This document shows, one piece after another, positions 1-10,988 of a DNA stretch of 64,000 nucleotides. This DNA comes from Melampsora larici-populina 98AG31. Its lineage: Eukaryota > Basidiomycota > Pucciniomycetes > Pucciniales > Melampsoraceae. The notes beneath the pieces are model-generated. The model made no database searches and was not told the origin of the DNA. It saw only the letters and a program-made list of their open reading frames with translations. The translations under genes were made by a program, and so were the position numbers. Where the stretch lies: positions 911,547 to 975,546 of the forward strand of contig NW_006768767.1 in the NCBI RefSeq assembly GCF_000204055.1, read 5' to 3'. Numbering within the stretch: position 1 is the first letter of the stretch; each line of letters begins with the position of its first letter.

Positions 1-161
1 AAAAAAGCACCAAAGGGGTGGCCGAGACGGCACGTCAGCCAGTAATTCCACGCTCTATGCGGCTGGCAGGCTTCATGTTGACTGTCTTTGTGATTTGTCT
101 GAAAACCGACTTCACGAAGAAGTTGAACATTAATTGAACTCCTCAGGAAATTTGATTTCAA

Positions 162-216
162 TTCTCTAATCGACTCGAACATCTTTTCTCGACAGATGTT
201 CGAGTCGATTAGAGAA
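162..216. repeat. Perfect 22-bp hairpin
   Basis: The arms at 162-183 and 195-216 are perfect reverse complements around an 11-base spacer. Part of the arm (TCTAATCGACTCGA) recurs at about 235-249, so the motif is repeated locally. No gene is attached. It is probably a foldback transposon remnant; a transcribed structure is possible but nothing supports it. Confidence 0.7.
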
Positions 217-364
217 AAATGTTGTATCTCAAATGTCTAATCGACTCGAGGATTCGAGGTGAGAGTAGTGAATCGTGATGAGATGGAGTAGCTGATGGTG
301 ATGTGATTTGGTGCTGAGGTGAGTAGGGATGAGGGGTGAGCTGGTGGAGTTGGGTTGTGTTCAC

Positions 365-470
365 GGGGTTTCTGGCATTCTGGAAGTGTGGTGCATTCAA
401 ATTTGCTGAATGCCAGAACGCCAGAACACACCAAAAAAAAAACTTCTGGCGTTCTGGAAAAAACCTTCTG
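365..470. repeat. Inverted-repeat cluster (TTCTGGC / GCCAGAA)
   Basis: Copies of TTCTGGCRTTCTGG and its complement occur at about 367-381, 411-427 and 441-457 with an A-rich run between. It looks like a small foldback remnant directly upstream of the histone H3 fragment. No duplication of flanking bases was found. Confidence 0.4.
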
Positions 471-570
471 AAAATTCCCAGAACATATTTGTATACCCTA
501 TTTGTTTGCTTTCCTCGGCTTGTCGGTCGTTTGTCATCATGCTGATCTCAAACCAATCTTTCAATATCAG

Positions 571-675
571 GCTCTTCATGAGGACACTAACTTGGCTGCC
601 ATCCACGCTAAACGTGTCATCATCCAGCCCAAGGACATACAACTCGCTTGTCGTCTTTGTGGTGAGCGATTGTGA
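571..675 (+). pseudogene. Histone H3 C-terminal fragment
   Basis: The reading frame ending in TGA at 673-675 encodes a peptide containing [13 protein letters not shown] and QPKDIQLA, which is the last ~33 residues of histone H3 (alpha-2/alpha-3 of the fold). Upstream of 571 the similarity stops at an AG that could be an old splice acceptor, and no other H3 exon is visible in the window. The expected tail ARRLRGERS reads ACRLCGERL. Two Arg-to-Cys changes and one Ser-to-Leu change each fit a CpG-to-TpG transition. It is therefore most likely a dead or captured 3' exon, not a working histone gene. A divergent H3 variant is less likely because of the missing N-terminus. Confidence 0.75.
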
Positions 676-1816
676 GGATGAAAACATGAACACACGTTGC
701 TTTTGTAAGTGACCCTCAAGCGTGTTATCCATGTTTTGTGACAGGTTCTAATTCATTTTGTGCTTTAACTATCTAGTGTCCTGTCACACTTCATCTTGTC
801 TTGGCTGAGACCACTGCTCTGCCTTCATGATATCATTGTCACTATTTTGTTTCCTGCTCTTTCCGTTTTAAGTTTTTTTGTTTAGTCTATGATGCCCGTT
901 TTCTGCTATGACCGACGTTGTAATCAAGACGATTAAACGTGGGAGGACCAATATTCATTCTACTATCCCTTAGTGTAGTGATTGATGGCTGACTGCGTTT
1001 TGTAAAAGAATAATGTCTGGGAACTCGCAATCGTATACCACATGAATTGATCACTTGATGTTGTATCATGGCGCGCGCAATCAAACCCAAACATTGCAAG
1101 TTCACTTCATCAGTTGTTCAACATTCGTACTTATACCTAGTTATACGTTGTAGCAGTCACCTACTAACTGTTTTCATACTTCGCTCATGGCATGTTGTAC
1201 TTTCATCCCTATCACCCAGCCTATCGGACTACTGTCCATAATGCCCTGAGGCAAATGGATAACTGATCCTATACACCGGTCCTAATTGAAAACCTTCATA
1301 AGACAAGCAGAGGCTGAGCATGCAGCCTCATGGCGAGTGATTCACTTGGAGGAGTACGATTGCAATAGGATACATACATGAATTCACATCTTTGTCTAAA
1401 TCAACCAAAACCTTTTTGTCATCTTGTTTTTTTGTTTATGAAGTGAAGTGATTACAAAGTCTCAAGGAAGTTTGCTTTCAATCCGAGAACAATTTTGTTT
1501 TCTTCCTTTTTGTCTAGGTTTTGAAATCAGAAAATAAAATAAAGAAGTCAAAAAGAAACAAGAGGCATTTAGACATGAAAGATAAAGAAAGAAAGAACTA
1601 GTAGTACTACTAAAGAATCTAAATTTGAGAACTTGAATTCAGCAAGAGATAGCGAGAGAGAGGAATAGGGGAAAGACAAAAGAGGGTTGGTTGGGGGTTT
1701 TTTGGTTAGAAGAGAGTGTACAAATGAGAACAACATGTGGAATTAGTGAGAAAAAAACACAACATCTTACGAAGAATTTACAGTTATAAGGAAATGAGGA
1801 AAATGGATAAGGCAGT
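676..1816. other. Intergenic, nothing recognised
   Basis: No open frame with family resemblance, RNA gene or paired terminal repeats was seen. The part from 1500 to 1700 is purine-rich on the plus strand. Confidence 0.5.
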
Positions 1817-2940
1817 CTATTTGAGATTCTTGATTTGAATGATTGAAAAACCTTTCTTGTCATTGAATTGTTTGTCTAAGTCAACAGAAAGACAAAAGCA
1901 AAAAAAACTATTAGTGAATGATGGACACAGGTCTCAAGGATATATAGACTTGGAAGAGATCTTACCATCTTTATCATTATGAAAACCTCGAAGAAATTCG
2001 ATAAGTGTTTCTTTATTCTGCCGTAGAATTGTTACAATCGGTGATGGTTTACGTGGATTAGCGACAAAGACCTAAAATACAAAATGAAAAGATTTGAGTA
2101 TTGTATATCCGATTGTGAGGGAAGAAAGTAAAGGGGAGAACCTTGAAGACATGAAAAGCTTTGGATTGGATGTTTTTGGATTTGTCTTTTAAGAGGTTCA
2201 TCATGATTTTCAGGTTATCTTCCTTTGAAATATGTTTGTTCATCACAGTATAATTTGATTTGTCTAATAAAATTTCCCCTGATAGTTTGATTGATTGTTG
2301 TTTTGTGACGTGATTTGTTGATTGGATAAGAGAAGAATACATTCCAAAGAACTGATTTAAGAGAAACCAAAGTCAGATTAATCGATAGAAGAGAGTGATC
2401 AGAGAGACGAGAGATAAAAGACGCAACTTGATCATAGTTGTCTTCAAGAAAGGCTGAGACCATTGGTTTATGACGCGTTAAGCATTCCTTGAAACTTCAC
2501 ATAGCATCACAAGCAATTCCGAATGTCGTTTGTTCAGTGTATTGAGGGAAGTCATATAATCTAATTCATACCCAAATGAATGAGCTTCAAGGAGACTGAT
2601 GTAGAAAACAGCAATTGACAAACTGATCTGAGTAAAGTAAACTTTTAGCCAAGACTTCATGTCTTAACATTTCTTTCAAAATCATTCCAATATTCAAAGC
2701 TATCTCAGGATTATCATATCTGTGTAAAGGAGAGAAAAAAGACAACACAAAATATCGGTCAAACATTTGCTAATTATTAAGTATTGTGAGAGATAAAGTG
2801 ATGAACCTTTTAAGAGCAATCCAAATGATCCGTTGATGATTAGCCGAATAATCAAATGTAGGCCACCATATTCCAATTCGACAACGCAAGATTAAATTGA
2901 AGATATTCACAACATCTTTCCTGGATTTGAATTTGAATTT
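1817..2940 (-). pseudogene. Truncated Mo25/Hym1-like (CAB39) gene
   Basis: Read on the minus strand, four segments follow Mo25, the scaffold that activates MST/LKB1-type kinases in morphogenesis (RAM) signalling. They are KDVVNIFN (about 2910-2930), YDNPEIALNIGMILKEMLRHE split at an intron near 2725, LTRHKPMVSAFLEDNYDQ (about 2425-2480), and [18 protein letters not shown] through KAFHVFK to the typical end QFNDKKGFSIIQIKNLK with TAG at 1817-1819. Introns with GT-AG ends fit at about 2075-2139 and near 1865-1940. Two defects are visible: an in-frame TGA inside the CDAM-SFKE segment plus frame loss around 2580-2620, and absence of the first ~90 residues. A MULE-type MITE lies 160 bp upstream (3100-3776), and no N-terminus was found beyond it. 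It is most likely a pseudogene; a functional copy is expected elsewhere because Mo25 is normally conserved. Confidence 0.82.
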
Positions 2941-3090
2941 GGATAGCTACTGCTAATAAAGTATGATGTGATTTAGTAAACAGTGATGATTTGGAATTTG
3001 AATGGTTGTTGTAGTGTTGTAGCTGTTGTAGTGTCCTTTTCATCTGAATTTGAATTTGAATGATGGTTTGTGGGATGAAGACAGGTCTTG

Positions 3091-3099
3091 AGATGGGGG
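3091..3099. repeat. 9-bp target-site duplication, left (AGATGGGGG)
   Basis: It is identical to 3777-3785 on the other side of the element at 3100-3776. A nine-base duplication is the usual size for Mutator-like (MULE) transposition. Confidence 0.9.
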
Positions 3100-3776
3100 T
3101 TAGCTTGAACAAGCCCTCTCTGCGCGGCCACGTCCGCGCGCCTCGCAGAGGGGCTTGGGACTAATCGTGAGTTCCTGGCACGGAGACTCCACGAGTTAAG
3201 TCCACTTATGTAGTTTTTCGCCTTTTCCCGCTTTCCTCACCGATAAAAACAACTTTACCTTGCAGGAAGAGTTGTTCATATTTTTGTTCTACACATCCTC
3301 ATAGCCTCAGATTGTACACAAACCATCTGATGCGGCCAGAAATGTGGCTTTAACATTCTTACAACACCCGCCTGTATTGTGGTCTGTTTTCAGTGCTTTT
3401 TGTACGTTAGTTTCTGCCTGCGCCAAATTCACCAAATGTTTTGCACATCCTTATGTTTAAATCACGTACGATGCGAATACAGGCTGTACATTCATTTACA
3501 TATGGGACATAAGAGCTTGAAAACTCAACTCATGATCAGGGTGATGAAGTAGTGATAACCAGGATATCAAGATGGAAACACATGTAGAACAAAAATACGA
3601 ACAACTTTTCCTGCAAGGTAAAGTTGTTTTTATCAGTGAGGAAAGCGGGAAAAAGCAAAAAACTACATAAGTGGACTTAACTCGTGGAGTCTCCGTGCCA
3701 GGAACTCACGATTAGTCCCAAGCCCCTCTGCGAGGCGCGCGGACGTGGCCGCGCAGAGAGGGCTTGTTCAAGCTAA
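3100..3776. mobile_element. MULE-type foldback MITE, family A copy 1
   Basis: The 677 bp element starts TTAGCTTGAACAAGCC and ends with its exact complement. The inverted repeats are about 190 bp each (3100-3293 and 3583-3776) and nearly identical, with a GC-rich outer part containing GCGGCCACGTCCGCGCGCC. There is no coding capacity. It is flanked by the 9-bp duplication AGATGGGGG. A second copy with its own 9-bp duplication lies at 16617-17227. It is probably mobilised in trans by a MULE transposase whose terminal repeats were not found here; the MULEs at 37218 and 56772 have different ends. Confidence 0.9.
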
Positions 3777-3792
3777 AGATGGGGGCTTTGTT

Positions 3793-3876
3793 CAAACTCA
3801 ACCCGTCCCTCTCAGTCGCAAACCCTCGGACCTCAAGGAGTGTTTGCAAGGGAGAGGGACGGGCCAAGTTTGCGCT
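3793..3876. repeat. Short foldback (CCCGTCCCTCTC arms)
   Basis: AACCCGTCCCTCTC at about 3799-3812 is mirrored by GAGAGGGACGGGCC at about 3852-3866, with further pairing of the AAACT bases outside. It resembles a deleted miniature element directly next to the family A MITE. No duplication was identified. Confidence 0.45.
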
Positions 3877-4565
3877 TTGTTAATCTCCACTTTCAAGCCG
3901 TTGCATCATGGAATGTAATAAAAATTCATCGACAAAGGAGGGAATGAGGCTTCCTGTGTATGTACAGACTGAGCGTTCAGGCAGGTCCTGAGATGACCTG
4001 AGCAGATCAGGTAGTCCTCCCTCAGGCTCCTTGGCTAAGCAATGAAGCTTGAGGAAGCCTGGCTCATCTACTCAGCTCTCAGCTCACATTGATCATGTCT
4101 GATTACATGATCAACATGAGCTGAACGCACTCAGTTTTGGAAGAAAAAAGGTAGAAACCTTGGAGAAAACTTGAAGCTTTTCATGCTCACCTCTATGTGA
4201 GCTCGTGTTTTGGCCCCTGTGACTTTGTTAGGTTAGCTGCAAGCTGATCATCACCAATCCACAATGCCCTTGGCTGCCTCAGGGTTTAACCTCTGACCCT
4301 GCCCTGACCAAGCTGAGCTGTCTTTGAAGGGCCTCGGGTCGCAACAGGTCCGGGCCACAGCCTCACTGTGGCCCATACTTCATGCAAACCCATAGCTTTT
4401 GGGCTCCAGGAAAAGGTATGGGTTATTTCAGAGACGACTGTAATATGATCTCATCATCGAAACCTTAATCCAATCAGACCTTCAACTACCAGTCAACGTG
4501 AACCACCCAACACCCAACACCCAAGACCTTCAATTCCTTAGAAAAACCCCATTGGTTGATCAAGA
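3877..4565. other. Intergenic upstream of ETF-beta; contains an 18-bp-arm hairpin at 4081-4122
   Basis: Arms at 4081-4098 and 4105-4122 pair over 18 positions with one two-base mismatch around a six-base loop. The rest holds TGAGCTGA-like repeats typical of element debris. The last ~120 bp before 4566 would contain the ETF-beta promoter, but no clear TATA box was assigned. Confidence 0.4.
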
Positions 4566-5676
4566 ATGAGACCAAGTTTAATTCATCAAATTAGAGTTTT
4601 AGTACCCATCAAACGGACTATCGATTATGCAGTGTAAGTGGTTTCTGATCAAAGTTAACTTTCATCCCCCCCAAAAAAACCTCTGATGTTGAATTGGTTT
4701 ACATCAAATAGAAAGATTCGAGTTAATTCAGCTAAAACTGGAGTAGAAACAAATGGAGTTAAACATTCAATGGTAAGATCTCAACTCAAGAAACCTATCA
4801 TCCTTCAATACCTTTCCACAAAAAAACAAAGCGATGCTAACCAAGAGATCTACGTGTTTTTTTGATTTTTTTTGATTGGTTTGATAAAATATAGAATCCA
4901 TTTGATGAAATAGCCGTAGAAGAAGCGATCAGATTGAAAGAAAAACTAGGCGAAAAGATTGAATCGATCACCTTACTGACCATCACTTCTAACAAAAAAG
5001 GAGGTCAAGAAGTTTTACGTACAGGTTTAGCCATGGGAGCCGATTCAGGAATCTTAATAGAATGGCCGTCGACCAAGCCTGATTGCGATCCCGAACCATT
5101 ATCGGTTTCTAAAACGATTCAAAAAGTGATTCAAAAATTAGGAGAAAAGAAACCTGATTTGATTATTTGTGGTAAACAATCGATTGATGATGATTCATCA
5201 CAAGTAGGTGGAATGTTATCGGGTTTATTGAATTGTTCTTTAGCACAATATATCAGTTCGATCGAATTTGATGCCAATCAGATGAGTTCGGCTAAAGTCA
5301 GTCGAGAGATTGATGGAGGGATTGAAGAATTAAAGGTACCTTTACCTGCTGTGGTGACGACTGATTTAAGATTAAATGAACCTAGATATGCTTCGTAAGT
5401 TTGATCATTCACAACCTCCCCTTCTTTTTTCGTTGTTTTGAAAGGATTATAACTTTTGGGTTCTTTTTGGTTTTCGTTTATCTTGTTAGATTACCTAATA
5501 TTATGAAAGCAAAGAAGAAATCAATTATTACTTATACAACAGAAGAACTTGGAATAGATACAAACAATCGATTCGAAATCTTAAAAGTAGAAGAACCACC
5601 TAAACGAAAAGGAGGATTAAAAGTCGAAAATGTAGATGAAGTGATTCATAAATTAAAAGAAGTTGGTGCATTATGA
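4566..5676 (+). CDS. Electron transfer flavoprotein subunit beta
   Basis: There are four exons: 4566-4633, 4712-4772, 4895-5394 and 5490-5676 (816 nt, 271 aa). All three introns are GT-AG and splice in frame. The product is the beta subunit of mitochondrial ETF. It binds AMP and with the alpha subunit carries electrons from acyl-CoA dehydrogenases to ETF-ubiquinone oxidoreductase. Family hallmarks are all present: RVLVPIKRTIDYAV at the N-terminus, GVKHSMNPFDEIAVEEA, GADSGI, the GKQSIDDD nucleotide-site region, the signature EIDGGIEELK...LPAVVTTDLRLNEPRYA, then LPNIMKAKKK. The length matches the family (about 255-265 aa). The start at 4566 gives a short Arg-containing leader, suitable for an internal-type mitochondrial signal. 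No defects were seen. Confidence 0.95.
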
Positions 5677-6251
5677 TTTGGTTTGACGATAAACTTTTTT
5701 AGATTGGCTTTTTTGCTTCTTTCTTACATGAAATTCATTTGGTCTTGTGTTTTGTATTTGAGTGCTTCTTTTCTCTCATTTGCATTTCATGGTGTACTAT
5801 TATTATTATTTGAATCAAATGTCGTTTATCATTCTTGATTTTCAAAGGTGGCAAACCTTTGAAACTGATGATTAGCTTCAATGCTTGTGTTTTGATCATG
5901 TGTAGCAGTTTTGGTCTTGTGATTGTGTAACAGAAATCATTGTCTGGAAGAGAACCCTAATTGGTAAGAAATGTTGCTAATGATATGAATGGTAAATGAC
6001 TGAAACACAATTTAAGATGATAATACAAGACAGATAAGTTTGAAAGAAATGGTAATGAGAACAATACTCAGTGAAGAACAAAAAGTGATACAAATTCAAA
6101 ACCAGAAAGTGAGAACAAGTTGCTTAAGAAAGATAAAAATAAAAAATACATTTCCCAAGAAAAAGAACAGAAAATCGAAAGATATAATGCGCCTACATTC
6201 CTAGAACTCGATCGAATCCTAGGAAGAGAAATAAAGATTCAGAATGCGGTT
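5677..6251. other. Convergent intergenic region (ETF-beta / AAR2 3' ends)
   Basis: This region holds both 3' untranslated regions. A short inverted repeat (AAAGGTTTGCC/GGCAAACCTTT type) lies near 5847-5862 and could aid termination. Nothing else was recognised. Confidence 0.4.
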
Positions 6252-7655
6252 TCAAGTTTCAACAATCACTGGTTTCTCATCCTCATCCTCATCACTTTCA
6301 TCATCATCTTCATCACTACTCTCATCTTCATGACCACCGATTCTCAAATCTTGAATATTCCAATCAAATCTCTTACAATCTTCCTGAAGGGTTTTCCATT
6401 GAAGTTGAATCAGTTCTTGATTTTCATTACATAAGATTTGATTTAAATGGTTTCTAAAATAGTTGATCGTTTTGAAAAACCAATTCTCTAATTGAGGATC
6501 TTGTAATTCGATAAAAAAATCATTGGATAGTTCTTTTAATTGGTTGATCAGTTGGGTTATCGTTGAGATTATGATGGGAATGTAATTTGGATTAAACTTT
6601 TCAAGTTCTTTGGGACTGGATTTCGTTAATAGGTTTAACAAGGTTTGGTAAGTTTCTAGTGATTGAAATGAATGTACTTGTAGAAAGGTTAGGTATGATA
6701 ATTGAATATGACCTAAAAACTTATTCAAATCTGAAGAAAAAGAATAAAAGAAAAGACATCAAAACAAGTCAAACTGATGAAACACACGATTGGTATAGAT
6801 TAGACTTCATACCTTTTTGACATTGATGTAGAATGAATTGATGAAATAAATAACTTTTATCTTGACTCCATTTACTTAATTCTTCACCGATTGAGTCTTT
6901 TGGCCATGATCTTTTAAGATTGATTTTAGGCCAATTTGTAAATTTCTGATTCGATAGATCTTCTGGACGATGAGTTGATGATTGATGTGAAAAAAGTTGA
7001 TGTTGATGACGTGGATAAGAAGCACTAAGATCTCGTGGATGAGAAGGATAAGGTTTTAAATTCTCTTCTTCATTCGACATTAAACTATCCAAAATCGAAT
7101 CACCTCTTTCATCAATTCCAAAGACTTCTTCAACTAATTCAATGGTTATAAAACAAGTTAAAGATTTCCAAATCGAATAACGTTCAATAGGATAAGGAGC
7201 TAAATTAGAATCTAATGATTTCATATACTCAATCGAACTAATCGTTTCATCTTGAATCGATTGAATTCTTTCTTCATTCTCATCATATCTTCTTATAATG
7301 ATTTCTTTGGGTTTGAAAAATCGGATTAAACCATGTTTGATTTGTTGTGAAATATGATCTTGTGATAATGATTCTTGAGTTTTCTTCCTAGGTTCTGATA
7401 TATATGTAATTAAATGAAATCCAGGTGGTAATAATTTAAGACCCTATACATAATCAAAGTTTAAAGTGTAAGTGAAAATGTGTAGGAATGAATTGAAAGA
7501 AAAAGTGATAAACTTACTTTAAAACGAGGACCAGTGATTGAGGTATGACCATCAATTGAGAATTGAGTTGAGATAGGTAAATCATTTAAAATGAAGAATC
7601 CAGCTGAATTATAAAACTTTTGAAGTTCGATGTTTGATAAGTTTTGATAATTCAT
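6252..7655 (-). CDS. Pre-mRNA splicing factor AAR2 family
   Basis: Three exons on the minus strand, 7655-7518, 7443-6813 and 6730-6252, join in frame to 415 codons. AAR2 is a U5 snRNP assembly factor that binds Prp8 and keeps Brr2 off until maturation. Visible family features are FILNDLPISTQFSIDGHTSI near residue 20, then LKLLPPGFHL (the PPG-H motif of the beta-domain), a RRYDENEE segment, a middle region with SIWKSLTCFI, and a helical C-terminal half ending in WNIQDLRIGG plus an acidic Asp/Glu tail. Introns are short (74 and 82 bp) with GT-AG ends. The start at 7655 is the first ATG and matches the family N-terminus. It faces ETF-beta tail to tail. No defects were seen. Confidence 0.88.
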
Positions 7656-9287
7656 GATGTGTTCTGCCTTAAAAGTTGAAGAAGTTGAATGTTGAGAAGT
7701 TGAAGTTGAATGGTATGTGTGTAAACGTTATTGCAAAGTCGATAATCGCGATGAGAAAGATTTCCTGATGATCAGCTGCAATTCATTTTACATCACACAC
7801 CAGGCGCCAAAGATCCGAAGCCCCGACGTCGGATAATATTCCGGGCTGCCCGTTCTTACACCCCGGATCCTGTTCAAATCATTCAAACCGGGCTGCTCTG
7901 AGCTTATGAGAGAGAGAGACCTAATTTGATGATACAACATTAAGTTAAGTTTCAAAAATGCAATTGATCAAACTATCAAATCACATTCAGGTGAGATAAT
8001 CACAAGGCACACTCAAAGTTCAATACCTGAGCCAAAGCATAAGAATAACAAGCTTCAGAATTGAGGTGAAATTCTCATCAAGCTCAACCAAGCTCAGTGT
8101 GTGATGATCCATGTGTAATATCTCTCTGCTCAACCCCCCAGAGTATGGTTGAGCTTAAGTTCTTCTTTTCAGTTTGACAAAACTGATTAGTTCTTGTCTG
8201 AAAGCCATGGAAGAAGAGGCTCATGCATTCAAATATAGAAAATGCATGTTGATTGGTCTTGATTGCAAAGGAGATTCCTTCCACTTTATAACATGGGGCA
8301 CCTAGGACTTAGGTCTACTCTTTCAGGTCCAATGGTTGAACAATATACCATGGATCAAATCTACAACTCCAATCAGTTCAATTAAATCATGATAATGTCT
8401 GAGTGTGACAGGCAAAAAGAAAAACCCCATAGAAGAAACATAAACAGAAGTGTGACAAGAGTTGTGAGAGTGAGTGTCTGTAGATGAAAAGCAATAATGT
8501 TCAAGTGTGAAATGACAATGAGAAATGAAGCAACAAGAAGCAACAGAAGATGTCCTCAGATTGACTACTATGATACATACTCAGTCCAGCTTTCCAATTG
8601 ATTGCAATACTTTTTGATCCAAGTACTGCATCTGCTCAAAAGCTTGTTCTTCTTTTTGAAAAGGGTGAATTTGGCCCTGAATTGAATATCTAACCAAAGC
8701 CTGGTCTGCTGGATGGGGATTGATCCAAAACCCCATCCAGCATACCAGTGGTTTTGAGCTATATCCCAGCTCAAAACCATTGATCACCTTCCATTTTGAT
8801 TGATTTCAATCCACCACTCCACCACTCTGCTTTCTTCTCCTGACTTCTATTTCTTGTACAGATTGGAATGCTGATTCAAGTGTTCCTGAGGTGTCCAATA
8901 TGTCAACAGTCCAGGTATCAACAAGTCCCCCTCACATGAATAAAATATGTAGAAATGTAAGAGGAAGAAAAGGTGGAACAAATCTGTATGAGTTTCATTT
9001 TTTGGTTGCGCATGCTGATTGCTCCATCTGGATATACTTGGATCCAATCTCCATTGGATCACATAGAATGATGGCTGGTGCTGGTGGTCTCACTGGTGAA
9101 ACTTTGCTAAGATTGATACTTGCAGGAAATCATGAACATAGAGAGTAAGGTTCTAAGCATTTAACTTGAGTTAAAATCTAGGAGGAGTGGAATCAAGAAG
9201 TTATTGGATGAATTACACCTTCAAAACCCCCAAGAACCCCCAATCCCTGCAGGAGAAAGTTGCTCTATATCAAAAAAGTGCGCCTAA
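7656..9287. other. Intergenic, repeat-like, no gene assigned
   Basis: AT-rich sequence with GGGCTGCCCG/CCGGGCTGCTC motifs near 7840-7900 and direct and inverted GAGCTTG-type motifs around 8080-8160. A plus-strand frame at 8891-9148 has no recognisable domain and no coding signature. I see no tRNA. Confidence 0.4.
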
Positions 9288-9661
9288 GAGCATCCACAGC
9301 CACGCCGTAAATTTGTAACGTACAGAAGTTTGACAGATTGTTTAGGGACACATTTAAGGTAAGGATTTTGAACAATCAACATCTGTGGTTCCCTGCAGTA
9401 CGGCTTGTAGCATAATTTAGGAGGTGTATGATGATTGAGGTGTTTGATTGGCTGAGAGTCTGATTGTAAATTTTGTAGTTTATGGGAGAAGCAAGGTACA
9501 GAAGGTGTTGGGCTGTGAACCAAAATAGAAGTCATTTGGCTTATTTTGGCTTGTACACAGAGAAATCCCTAAGCTAAGTGAGTGTTTGAGGTAGACGGCT
9601 GGGCATGAGACCACCTCAAACATCTGTAATTTACATATTTACGGCACGGCTGTGGATGATC
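9288..9661. mobile_element. MITE with GAGCATCCACAGCC terminal repeats
   Basis: The left end reads GAGCATCCACAGCC followed by ACGCCGTAAAT. The right end is its near-complement, ATTTACGGCACGGCTGTGG followed by ATGATC. The element is 374 bp with no coding capacity. The flanking duplication is not clear, so the superfamily is open. The ends resemble those of the larger element at about 19090-21637. Confidence 0.6.
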
Positions 9662-10485
9662 CAATGCATCCAGTGGCATTTAGGTGTGGTTGTTGAGTGG
9701 AATAAGGTGCGCTGGTGCACCTTTTGAGAAAAGGACACACCCCAGCCTGAATTGAAACACCCTTCACAGCTTCCATTTGACTTACCTGGAGTCTCAGAGC
9801 TTGCTTTGTTTTTCATGTGTATCACAGCCATTTATTGTCAGGAGTTGACATCCTGTTAATAAGAAACTCCAATCACTCAGTCAACAAACAATGTCCTACA
9901 ATTGAAGATAGAATCATAGACCATTGAAATAAACGTATTGTCTGGTTTTCAGTGGTGAATTTTGAAGTTTAATCTGCTTCAAGGTAGTAAAAAACTTTGT
10001 TATCTTTTTTCAATGTCCAACATATAACAAAATAGTAGTACCTAGATATTGAGAACTAAGCATCATTCTTGAAGTCAAACCTTTTGTGGGTTTTTGGTTT
10101 TGGAAAATCATTATCTTTTAGCTCATCCTGTTTGAATATATGAGCTCTAATATTCAAAAACATGATCATCTTTGAAGTAGACTAACAATCCTGAGTTGAA
10201 ACTTTGAGGATGATCTTCATAAATTTTACATTTTTCAATTATCCTTTGCATCCATGATGTGATCGAGGCTGTACATCTGACAAATTTCGCTTGAAGAATT
10301 GTATAGCATTTGTTGGATAGGCAATTCCAGTCCTTCCAAATAATACGTTTTGGTTTCAAGATCAACATGAGCAATCACATGAAACATCATTTCTTAATTA
10401 AGTGCATTGTCACAATGGGTTTTTGGACAATTACTCACCTCGGGTTTGAGATGGTGTAGAATCTGATACCAGGTGTAATGGGTGA
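9662..10485. other. Intergenic, no gene recognised
   Basis: AT-rich sequence without family-like reading frames. The two minus-strand frames at 9631-9831 and 10147-10374 show no domain. Confidence 0.4.
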
Positions 10486-10494
10486 GACTGAACC

Positions 10495-10857
10495 AATACC
10501 GCAACCGCTCCGCTCGAATGAGCGCGAGCGGAGCGTGAGCGGAGCGGTTTTGGCATCCGCTCAAACCTCCGCTACCCAGAGCGGAGGCTGCGCACCGCGC
10601 TCCGAGGAGAGGAAAGTCCTGAGCGAAGCATATCGCTCCGCTCAGAGCCAGGGCTCGAGTCTCTTTTTTATGGTTTTTTTAGACTTTTCAGGTCTTTTGT
10701 AGTGATGAGCGCCGCACACTGGTGTTGCACTACGCACACCAAAGTAAGAAAAAAAATAAAAAAGAGCGATATTGTGCGTAGTGAGATTGAGCGCAGCACT
10801 GCGCTCCGCTCCCAAAATAGGTCGAAAACCTGAGCGGAGCGTAGCGGTTGCGGTGTT
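10495..10857. mobile_element. GC-rich MITE with 9-bp target duplication
   Basis: The element runs from AATACCGCAACCGCTCCGCTC to GAGCGGAGC...GCGGTTGCGGTGTT, 363 bp. It is rich in GAGCGGAGC repeats in both orientations. It is flanked by identical GACTGAACC at 10486-10494 and 10858-10866. Nine bases again point to MULE-type movement. It lies just downstream of the MDM12 stop codon. Confidence 0.85.
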
Positions 10858-10988
10858 GACTGAACCTTGCTGAATTTGACTGTCTATTGATAAAGATATT
10901 ACATGATGTAGCAAGATCACATTCGAAGTTATAGGTGAATGTAGTATACGTTATATTTTTGAATAGATTTTCGTTCCTCTATGACCAA

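Noticed and set aside
6120..6434. Plus-strand open frame rich in Ile/Leu/Thr
   Set aside because: It is the antisense of the AAR2 acidic C-terminal exon.
8891..9148. Plus-strand 85-codon frame
   Set aside because: No recognisable motif, codon pattern or neighbouring exon; its length is expected by chance.
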